Positions 1 through 7,300 of a stretch of DNA of 18,595 bases are shown in pieces; positions within the stretch are counted from its first letter, which is position 1; every line of letters starts with the position of its first letter. Origin of the DNA: JANPCX01 sp046049865 (GTDB lineage: Bacteria > Pseudomonadota > Gammaproteobacteria > Burkholderiales > Burkholderiaceae_C). The notes below the pieces were generated by a model. That model was not told the DNA's origin, did not search any database, and was given only the letters and a program-made list of their open reading frames with translations. Both the position numbers and the translations under genes were made by a program. The stretch is from assembly GCA_046049865.1 (NCBI GenBank), contig JBJOQO010000064.1, forward strand, positions 1 through 18,595, in the 5' to 3' direction.

Positions 1-286
1 AGTTGTCGCCTGATCTTGTCTTGCCATCCCACCGCTGCCATTCGCTGCCCCTTCGCTGTTGTCAAAACAGCAACCTTCGCAGCCTTCTATGCCTTTGCAT
101 AGGGTGGGTTTGCGGAACGCTTACGATGTCCCCGATCACCATTCACCACATCTCACCACATTGGGGTGAATTGGTTCTCTGAGGGGAAGACGGAAACCCT
201 GAAGTTGTGGTGTTCACTGGCCCGAGCTGGGCGAGGACTTGTCCGCCGATGGCTTGCTGCGCGGCGCGCCTGTGCCTCGGGCAAGG

Positions 287-312
287 GCGCTCAATGTGGG
301 GGGTGAGGCCTG
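287..312 (-). repeat. Direct repeat, copy on the 3' side of the intron
   Basis: This 26 bp stretch nearly matches 2288-2314, on the other side of the group II intron. Both contain GCGCTCAATGTGGGG on the plus strand followed by a GTGAGRCCTG-type end. With the intron removed, the copies would lie about 160 bp apart in the same orientation. Their origin is not recognised; an interspersed or insertion-sequence-derived repeat is the simplest explanation. Confidence 0.6.
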
Positions 313-341
313 AGCCCAGCAGCGACTTCGCCGCGTGGGCT
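313..341 (-). other. Imperfect hairpin in the 3' exon of the intron
   Basis: The outer arms AGCCCA/TGGGCT (313-318 and 336-341) and inner arms GCGA/TCGC (322-325 and 328-331) can form an interrupted stem about 20 nt downstream of the intron's 3' end. It has no U-tract, so it is not a clear terminator. Its role is unknown. Confidence 0.35.
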
Positions 342-401
342 GCGGGGCAAATGTTCGTTTGGTTGAGTGGCGCAGGGGAATCGCACCCCCGCGCTCTCCC
401 A

Positions 402-435
402 GAACCGTACGTGAATCTCTCGATTCATACGGCTC
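402..435 (-). ncRNA. Group II intron domain V
   Basis: This 34 nt catalytic hairpin begins GAGCCGTATG and ends GTACGGTTC on the minus strand, with a GAGA-type loop, closely matching the domain V consensus of bacterial introns. It starts directly after the TAG stop of the maturase gene. Domain V holds the catalytic triad and bulge that bind the metal ions for splicing. Its intactness suggests the intron can still splice. Confidence 0.88.
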
Positions 436-1680
436 CTATTGTCCAGCCGTTGGCTTGCAGCGCCAGTGTGCGAACAGGTCGGGCTGTTGAGCTTTGAGCC
501 CACCCAGCCAATCCCATGCGCGCCTCACGTGCGCCCTGAGCCTTTTGTATTTGCGCTGCGCCCAGCGCCTCAGTGCGTTGTCCAGACTGCGCAGTGCCCC
601 CACCAGCGCTGACTTGTTGTAGCACCCGTAGTACTGCACCCAGCCTTTGAGCTGGGGCTGTATCCACGTGGCTATCTCCTGCAAGTCCAGATCGCTGCGC
701 CGGTGCACTTGCCAGCGCCTCATGGTTTGGCGCATGGCCTTGCCTGCTGCGTCGCTGACTCCGGGCGCAAAGTTGGTGAACAACTGCCCCCCTCGCGTCA
801 TCGCTCGCCTGGGCTTGAAGCTGTAGCCCAAGAAGTCAAATCGGCGTGTCGGATGCTGACCCTGCCGCTTTTGATCCCGGCAGTACGCAATCTGCGTCTT
901 CTGGGGATGCAGCTCCAGTTTGCATTGCTGCATTCTTTGCACCAGCGCCTGCCGCAGCTCGCTGGCTTGCGCCTGGCTGTCGCAGTGACAAATTACATCG
1001 TCCGCGTACCGCTCAAATGCAATTTTCGGCCAGTGCTTTTGCATCCCCGCATCGAACGCATAGTGCAGGTACAGGTTGGCCAGCAGCGGACTGATGACTC
1101 CGCCTTGTGGCGTGCCTTTGTGAGGCTGCACCACGCTGGCGTCTGGCATCTCAATACTGGCTTTTAGCCAACGTTCGATGTACAGAAGCATCCATGTGCT
1201 GTCGGTGTGCCGACGCACGGCTCGCATCATCAACTCGTGGTCGATGTTGTCGAAGAAGCCTTTGATGTCTAAGTCCAGCACCCAGTCTTTTCCCCAGCAG
1301 CGCTTGCGCGCCACGCCCAGCGCTTGGTGCGCCGAGCGGCCTGGCCGGTAACCGTAGGAGTCTTGGTGGAACACCGCTTCTAGGCTGGGCTCCAGTCGGC
1401 GTTTGACCACCATCTGAGCCACCCGGTCGGCTACCGTGGGCACGCCCAAGGGGCGCATCCGTCCATCGCTCTTTGGTATTTCTACCCGGCGCACCGGCGC
1501 GGGCATGTAGCTGCCTGAGCTCATGCGGTTCCAGATTCGATAAAGGTTGGCAGCCAAGTCTTCATCGAACTGCGCCAGCGTTTGTCCATCGACACCCGCC
1601 GCGCCCCGGTTGGCTCGCACGCGCTTGTAGGCCTGCCACACCTCGCGCTTGCTGATACAAAACGGCTTTGCCTTGTCCAT
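436..1680 (-). CDS. ltrA: Group II intron reverse transcriptase/maturase
   Basis: This 414-residue protein helps the intron RNA fold and splice, and copies it into DNA at the target site (retrohoming). Family features seen: the N-terminal RT region with VWQAYKRVRANRGAAGVDG (about 14-32), the first catalytic aspartate block DLDIKGFFDNID (136-147), GTPQGGVISPLLANLYL (189-205), the YADD active site (225-228) and FDFLGYSF (281-288). A maturase/X domain follows, with LKGWVQYYG (344-352) and KYKRL (377-381). The protein ends soon after, so the C-terminal HNH endonuclease domain is absent, as in several endonuclease-lacking bacterial intron classes. I have not assigned the class firmly. The ATG at 1680 is preceded by a strong ribosome site (GGGGAGGA, spacing about 5 nt). 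All catalytic residues appear intact. Confidence 0.95.
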   Translation of the reverse strand: MDKAKPFCISKREVWQAYKRVRANRGAAGVDGQTLAQFDEDLAANLYRIWNRMSSGSYMPAPVRRVEIPKSDGRMRPLGVPTVADRVAQMVVKRRLEPSLEAVFHQDSYGYRPGRSAHQALGVARKRCWGKDWVLDLDIKGFFDNIDHELMMRAVRRHTDSTWMLLYIERWLKASIEMPDASVVQPHKGTPQGGVISPLLANLYLHYAFDAGMQKHWPKIAFERYADDVICHCDSQAQASELRQALVQRMQQCKLELHPQKTQIAYCRDQKRQGQHPTRRFDFLGYSFKPRRAMTRGGQLFTNFAPGVSDAAGKAMRQTMRRWQVHRRSDLDLQEIATWIQPQLKGWVQYYGCYNKSALVGALRSLDNALRRWAQRKYKRLRAHVRRAWDWLGGLKAQQPDLFAHWRCKPTAGQ

Positions 1681-2210
1681 GCCAGTCCTCCCCTTCGCAG
1701 GTCACCCTGCACCGGGTTGCCAACGCAACAAGGCTTGAACAACGCCACCCCTTCGGTCCGGCCCCATTACAGCGCCTTCAACCCTACTACGGATGGCTCC
1801 GCCCCTGTGCCTCGCATCGGTACTCTGGCGCTCATGCGTTTTAGCATTTGCGCTTCTCCCTTGCCATCGAGGCGACAGGTTCACACGTTCCTTGATGAAG
1901 CCTGTCGTCAATTCACGCCGCCTCTATGCCGGATGCCACGCGGGCAGCTCGCAGCTTTGCCCCCGCGCTTGTCCGCTCCCTGTCTAAAGGGGAGAGTTTT
2001 GACATCATCTGGGTCTTTCGACACTTCATCAGCGGTTCACTTGCGTTCGTCTCTTGACGCCTTACCTGACGGAGTTGAACCCCGCCTTTTGCCTCAACGC
2101 TCACCACCTGGGCTCTTAACCCACGCAGCTTGAGGTGGTTTGAAGCCAGCATCTGCTCGCCGACTCCGAGGGGCCCTCCCTCATCTTCATCAAAGTTGCG
2201 CACGGCTTGT

Positions 2211-2220
2211 TCACCTCCTT
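2211..2220 (-). promoter_or_regulatory. Perfect Shine-Dalgarno sequence abutting the intron
   Basis: The minus strand reads AAGGAGGTGA, the full complement of the 16S rRNA 3' end. It is followed by 7 nt and then the intron's first bases, GTG. The spacing suits translation starting on that GTG in unspliced RNA. Whether this is used, or marks a host gene start interrupted by the intron, is unknown. Confidence 0.4.
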
Positions 2221-2287
2221 TGTGTTTGCGTGCTGCGTGGCACACTGAGACTTGACCCCAGCGCCCTCCTCTGGGCGCGACTCTGCA

Positions 2288-2314
2288 GCGCTCAATGTGG
2301 GGGTGTGAGACCTG
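2288..2314 (-). repeat. Direct repeat, copy on the 5' side of the intron
   Basis: This 27 bp stretch nearly matches 287-312 and lies in the same orientation. It covers the last codons of the toxin-type reading frame (stop at 2292-2294), so the present C-terminus of that protein is encoded by repeat DNA and not by toxin-family sequence. Confidence 0.6.
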
Positions 2315-4349
2315 GCTCCCCGGGCCGAGGGGGCAAGAGGCAAGGCCTGACCCTGGGCCCCGCGTGTAGTTGATTCAGGTTGAGCACGATGTCGGAGGAT
2401 TGGTTAGTCGTTTTTTGGACGAGTTTCCCATTGATCGTTGACAGATTTCCGCTTGATGGCGTGTAGATATCAGCGGTTCTGCCGTCGATCAAAATGTCGG
2501 GGCGACCGGTAGTTATGCCCAATTTGTTGCTGCCTTTATCCGGCAAGTGGACGATTTGCAGGTTGTCGTATTTGGCAAGGATGTCGGCGGCTTCGAGTTC
2601 GCCGATTGCGCCATTTTTCTCCGCTGGATTCTTGAAATCATCGGGATTGGGACGGAATATTTGCCCCTTGGGCTGGGCGGTTGCATCACTCAGTTTGAGT
2701 TCTTGCGAATAAACCGGTTTGCCGACTTCTTTAGTGTTGTGTACCCACACCCCGAAAGGCCCTACGAAGTAGGTGTGGAAATCTTCGACCTCAATGTTGT
2801 AGACCGTACATGCACCAACTGATCTGCTCACGGACACCACCTCAGCCTGCCAACGCTGGCCGCTGAGGATCACGTCTTCAGTTTTTTGACCCAAAGGTCT
2901 GTCGCAATCGTCCGTGCCGATGGGATCGCAAATCTCCAACTTCTGACCGGGTTGCAATTCAATGGCCGGTACCCAGCCGATATCGTTGACCCAGAAGGGG
3001 TGTTCTGCCGTGGAGCGAAGTATTTCTTTGGCACCGCCTGGGATGGCAATGTCGATCAAGTAGGTGGGCACCTTCACCTCACCCCATTCATCAAGACTGT
3101 GTTCGAATTTTTTAGTAATTCGTTTGTAGGTTTGTTCGCCGGTTTTTTCGCAGCGGGAGAGCACTTTGGTGCCCACACTCAACAGACTAATTTCAGCGCA
3201 CAAGCCGCCTTCCATGATCACCAAAGTACCGCCGGAGAAACAAGTGGGTTTAGGGCCGTCCCGCTCAACCTGCCTTAAAACGAAGTCAACTGGCGCATCC
3301 ACGGGGCAATTGGTGTTGTGTACCCAAACCGCCGAATCCCCCACATAGTAGGTGTGGAAGTCTTCCACCTCGAAGTTGTAGACCGGGGTGATGAAGGGTT
3401 TGCCCAGCTGTAAGCTGCCCCGCTCGCTGGCCTGCTCGGGATTGACCAGGTGAACGTGTTTGGGATCCGTCAAGTCCAGCACCATGCCTACGCCCACGCG
3501 GTCGTCCGCCGCAAAACCAATGTGTGCATGCTGGGTGTGGCGGATCAGGCCGTTGGCATACACCGTGGCCAGGCGAGGCACGCTGTTATCCCCTGCGCCA
3601 CCCCCCGCAATTTGTAGCACCATCCCAGGCTCCAGGTGTTCAGCCGCCAGCCAGTGCTGGCCATGGGCCAGCGGGGTTTGCACCCAGAAGGGGTGGTTGG
3701 GGGTGGTGATCAGGGTGGTGAGTTCATCACTGCCTTGCACCTTGACCTGCACCGCATGCACCTGTTGGTCCAAGTGGGCCACGGTGTTGACCACGCGCTT
3801 GTAAGCGATTTCTCCACCGTTCTCGGGCTGTGACAGGACTTTGGTGCCCACACGCACCTTCTCGATAGGCAGGGGGCCCTGGTCGGTGTGAACCAGGGTG
3901 CCTGCGGCGAAGCAGGCCTGGTAGGTCACCTTGCCGTTTTCATCCAAACGGGCGATGCCTTTGGCCGCCTGGCTGTAGTCGGCCGCGTTGATGATGCGCC
4001 CGGAAGAGATGGGCGTGCCGTCTGCGGCGACACGGGGTTGCTCAATGATGTATTGCTTGGAACCCTTGTGCTCATACACCATGTTCTTGAGCGGCGAGGT
4101 GTCGATGACGCCCCGGGTCATTTGTTGCCGCGCAAAGTCGGCTTGTTTCACGGCCAGTTGCATTTTTCGTTTTCCTGCGGGGGTGTCGGCCCATTTGCTG
4201 AGGCCAACCAGCGTGAACAGGTCATATGCGCCGTTGCGCGCCTGTACATAGGCGCCCAGGATCAACGGGTGAGCCCGTGGTTTCACACTTGGTGTCAGTT
4301 CGCAAACTTTTATGGATTTCCCCTCGAAAGCGAGGCGAGTAACCTGCAT
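2292..4349 (-). CDS. Polymorphic toxin-type protein: tandem Hint domains and truncated CdiA-like nuclease
   Basis: This 685-residue protein has three parts. Residues 1-145 are not recognised and carry no signal peptide or membrane segment. Two Hint domains follow, each starting with Cys and ending in VWVHN: CFAAGTLV (146) to N345, with TPNHPFWV at 216-223, and CFSGGTLV (370) to N538, with TAEHPFWV at 447-454. Pretoxin Hint domains are thought to cleave themselves to release a C-terminal toxin. Residues 540-660 resemble the CdiA C-terminal tRNase family (GELEAADILAKY at 583-594, GRPDILIDG at 615-623, VLNLN near the end). At residue 660 the family similarity stops, and the last 25 residues come from repeat-like DNA, so the toxin is probably truncated. 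ATG 4349 was chosen because it lies 4 nt after the purL stop with GGGGTGA upstream; the 24-codon longer frame starts inside purL. No immunity gene follows. The toxin assignment is from pattern memory and is moderately sure; the Hint domains are more certain. Confidence 0.8.
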   Translation of the reverse strand: MQVTRLAFEGKSIKVCELTPSVKPRAHPLILGAYVQARNGAYDLFTLVGLSKWADTPAGKRKMQLAVKQADFARQQMTRGVIDTSPLKNMVYEHKGSKQYIIEQPRVAADGTPISSGRIINAADYSQAAKGIARLDENGKVTYQACFAAGTLVHTDQGPLPIEKVRVGTKVLSQPENGGEIAYKRVVNTVAHLDQQVHAVQVKVQGSDELTTLITTPNHPFWVQTPLAHGQHWLAAEHLEPGMVLQIAGGGAGDNSVPRLATVYANGLIRHTQHAHIGFAADDRVGVGMVLDLTDPKHVHLVNPEQASERGSLQLGKPFITPVYNFEVEDFHTYYVGDSAVWVHNTNCPVDAPVDFVLRQVERDGPKPTCFSGGTLVIMEGGLCAEISLLSVGTKVLSRCEKTGEQTYKRITKKFEHSLDEWGEVKVPTYLIDIAIPGGAKEILRSTAEHPFWVNDIGWVPAIELQPGQKLEICDPIGTDDCDRPLGQKTEDVILSGQRWQAEVVSVSRSVGACTVYNIEVEDFHTYFVGPFGVWVHNTKEVGKPVYSQELKLSDATAQPKGQIFRPNPDDFKNPAEKNGAIGELEAADILAKYDNLQIVHLPDKGSNKLGITTGRPDILIDGRTADIYTPSSGNLSTINGKLVQKTTNQSSDIVLNLNQLHAGPRVRPCLLPPRPGEPGLTPPH
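2731..2806 (-). repeat. DNA repeat encoding the end of the second Hint domain
   Basis: These 76 bp align without gaps to 3310-3385, with about 14 mismatches (about 80 % identity by hand). They encode VYN-VEDFHTY-VG-VWVHN, the C-terminal end of a Hint domain. The copies are in the same frame and orientation, 579 bp (193 codons) apart. They could serve for homologous exchange of what lies between or beyond them. Confidence 0.75.
3310..3385 (-). repeat. DNA repeat encoding the end of the first Hint domain
   Basis: This is the partner of 2731-2806. Here the encoded Hint end is followed by a linker of about 24 residues (346-369) and then the second Hint domain. In the other copy it is followed by the toxin. 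Confidence 0.75.
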
Positions 4350-4353
4350 GGCG

Positions 4354-7300
4354 TCACCCCAAAAACCGCCGCGCGTTGATGAACATGCGCATCCACGGGC
4401 TGCGCTCGCTTTTGTCACCATTTGTCCAGCTCATCTGCACGTTGCGGAACACACGTTCAGGGTGAGGCATGAGGGCGGTGAAACGGCCGTCGGCTGTGGT
4501 CACCGAGGTCAAACCTTCGGGGCTGCCGTTGGGGTTGAGCGGGTAGGCCTCAGTGGCTTTGCCGTGGTGGTCGACGAAACGCATGGCGCGGTGCACCGCC
4601 TTGGCATCGCCGCGTTGTGAGAAGTCGGCAAAGCCTTCACCGTGGGCCACTGCGATGGGCAGGCGGCTGCCGGCCATGCCGGTGAAGAAGGCGGAGGGGC
4701 TGTCCAGCACTTCCACCATGCTCAAGCGGGCCTCGAACTGCTCGCTCTTGTTGCGGGTGAATTGCGGCCAAGCTTGTGCACCGGGAATGATGGGGGCCAG
4801 GGCGGCCATCATTTGGCAGCCATTGCACACACCCAGAGCCAACACGTCAGGGCGGTTGAAGAAGGTGGCGAACTGCTCGGAAAGCAGCGGGTTGAACATG
4901 ATCGACCTGGCCCAGCCTTCGCCGGCACCCAAGGTGTCGCCATAACTGAAGCCGCCGCAAGCCACAAAGGCTTGGAACTGATCCAGGCGCGCCCTGCCCG
5001 CTTGCAGATCGCTCATGTGCACATCGAAGGTGTCGAAACCGGCCTGCGCCATGGCGTAACTCATCTCGACATGGCTGTTCACGCCTTGCTCACGGAGAAT
5101 GGCCACGGCGGGGCGCTTGAGCAAGAGTGCTGGGGTTTGCGGCTGGGCCGGATCAAAACTCAGATGCACGTGCAAACCGGGGTCGTTGGGCTGGCCGATG
5201 GCGGCGTGTTCAGCATCTGCACAGGCTGGGTTGTCACGCAGTTGGCTGATGCGCCAAGATACCTCGTCCCAGGCCTGATGCAAATTGCGCAGCGGCGCGC
5301 TGAACACTGATTTGGCGTCACGCCAGACTTCCACCGTGCCGCGGTCATTGGTGTTGCCGATGAAATGACTGTGCTGCGACAAGCCAAACTCGCGCAAGGT
5401 TTGCATCACCTCGTTGCGCACGGCCGTGGGCACCTGCACCACGACACCGATTTCTTCGTTGAACAATGCTTGCAGCGTCAACTGGTTGCGGCGCGCGCCA
5501 ACCTGGCTGGCCCAGTTTTTGGAATCACCGTATTCGGCGCGGCTGTCCGTGATGCCATCGCCCTCGGTGACCAGCATGTCCACGTTCAGACTCACGCCCA
5601 CATGCCCTGCAAACGCCATCTCGCACACTGTCGCCCACAGGCCACCATCGCTGCGGTCGTGGTAGGCCAACAAGCGTCCTTCACCGCGCAGCTGGTTGAT
5701 GGCGGACACCAGGGCTTTGATCTGCGCGGGGTCGTCCACATCAGGCACTTCATCGCCGAACTGGTTTAGCACCTGGGCCAGCATGGAGCCGCCCATTCGC
5801 TTTTTGCCTTGGCCCAAATCTATGAGGACCAGGGTCGTATCACCGGTTTGCAATTGCGGCGTGAGTGTGGGCCGCACATCAGCCAGCGTTGCAAACGCCG
5901 AAACGATCAGGCTCACCGGCGAGGTGACTTGTTTGTCCTGGCCCTGCTCAGACCAGCGTGTGCGCATGGACAAGCTGTCTTTGCCCACCGGCACGCTGAT
6001 ACCCAGCGCGGGGCACAACGCCATGCCCACCGCCTTGACGGTGTCGTACAGCGCCGCGTCTTCACCAGGCTCACCGCAAGCCGCCATCCAGTTGCAGCTG
6101 AGTTTGACGCGTGGCAGTTCGATGGGGGCGGCCAACAAATTGGTGATGGCTTCCGCGACCGCCATGCGGCCTGACGCGGGTGCATTCAACGCGGCCAGCG
6201 GCGTGCGTTCGCCCATGGCCATGGCTTCACCGGCAAATCCGCTGTAGTCGGCCAAGGTCACGGCGCAATCGGCCACAGGCACCTGCCAGGGCCCGACCGT
6301 TTGGTCGCGGTGGTTCAGACCGCCCACGGTGCGGTCGCCGATGGTGACGAGAAAACGTTTGCTGGCCACGGTGGGGTGGCGCAGCACGTCGAAAGCGACT
6401 TTTTCCAGCAGCACATCGCTCAAGTTCAAGGCAGGCAAGGTGATGGGCACACGCTGCACATCACGGTGCATCTTGGGCGGTTTGCCGAGCAAGACGTCCA
6501 TGGGCATGTCGATGACGTGCTCGCCGCCTGGCCCGTCTTCCAGCACCAAGTCTTTCTGTTCGGTGGCCACACCCACGATGGCAAACGGGCAACGCTCGCG
6601 CTCGCACATGGCCTTGAACAGCGGCAGCAAGTCCGGTGACACCGCCATCACATAACGTTCCTGGCTTTCGTTGCACCAGATTTCTTTCGGTGCCATGCCG
6701 CTTTCTTCGAGCGGCACAGCGCGCAGGTCAAACCGGGCACCTCGGCCCGCGCCATCCACGAGCTCAGGGAAGGCATTGGAGATGCCGCCGGCACCCACGT
6801 CGTGAATCGCCAGGATGGGGTTTTTCTCACCCAAGGCCCAGCAGTGGTTGATGACCTCTTGAGCGCGGCGTTCAATCTCGGGGTTGCCGCGCTGCACCGA
6901 ATCAAAATCAAGTTCGGCGGCATTCACGCCCGCCGCCATGGAGCTGGCCGCACTGCCGCCCATGCCGATGCGCATCCCGGGGCCGCCCAATTGGATGAGC
7001 AAGGTGCCGGCAGGAAATTCAACTTTCTGGGTCTGAACGGCGTTGATGCTGCCCAAACCACCGGCGATCATGATGGGCTTGTGGTAACCCCGGCGCTGTT
7101 GTTGCGCACCCTCGCCCACGTCCTGTTCATACACACGGAAGTAACCACCCAGGTTGGGCCGGCCAAACTCGTTGTTGAAAGCGGCCCCGCCCAGCGGGCC
7201 CTCCACCATGATCTGCAAGGGACTGGCGATGTGGCTGGGTCGGCCGTAGGGCGTTTGTTCCCAGGACTCGTTGGTTCCCGGCAAATGAAGGTTGGACACC

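Larger units (their letters stand above)
1..361. other. Gene-free flank beside the group II intron
   Basis: No convincing protein-coding gene is visible in this stretch. It holds small hairpins (arms GCTGTT/AACAGC around 55-71 and TATGC/GCATA around 89-102), one copy of a direct repeat (287-312) and a larger hairpin (313-341). Read on the minus strand the region contains only short or stop-broken frames. It may be the remnant of an insertion sequence or other mobile DNA, but I do not recognise a transposase or terminal inverted repeats. It forms the 3' exon side of the group II intron. Confidence 0.5.
362..2203 (-). mobile_element. Group II intron (retroelement), about 1.84 kb
   Basis: The element reads on the minus strand. 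Its 5' end matches the group II consensus GTGYG (GTGCG at 2203-2199). About 520 nt of structured, non-coding RNA follow, then the reverse transcriptase/maturase gene, a typical domain V (402-435) and a domain VI-like stem ending near 362. In domain VI a bulged A at 368 would lie 7 nt from a 3' end of AC, as expected for a branch point. The length and order of parts are those of an intact bacterial intron with its ORF in domain IV. A 7-bp hairpin (1873-1879 with 1901-1907) lies in the domain I region. The 3' boundary is placed from the domain VI geometry and could be off by one or two bases. The exon-binding pairings could not be assigned with confidence. Confidence 0.88.
2204..2369. other. Unassigned segment between the intron and the toxin domain
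   Basis: This is the 5' exon side of the intron on the minus strand. It begins where the toxin-family similarity of the upstream protein stops (about 2370) and ends at the intron's GTGCG. It holds a direct repeat copy (2288-2314) and, at 2211-2220, a perfect ten-base Shine-Dalgarno sequence on the minus strand (AAGGAGGTGA) just before the intron. No recognised protein is encoded. It looks like inserted or recombined DNA that replaced the end of the toxin gene. Confidence 0.45.

Noticed and set aside
313..401. Integron attC site as the intron target
   Set aside because: Some group II introns target attC sites, and a hairpin lies next to the 3' end. However, the paired RYYYAAC/GTTRRRY core sites are not visible, nor is any gene cassette or integrase.
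1582..2133. 183-codon plus-strand frame opposite the intron
   Set aside because: It is antisense to the structured intron RNA and the start of the maturase gene. It has no domain and depends on the intron's GC-rich sequence.
4350..4421. Longer start for the Hint-toxin protein inside purL
   Set aside because: The 24 extra codons overlap the conserved end of purL in another frame. ATG 4349, just after the purL stop, is the more natural start.
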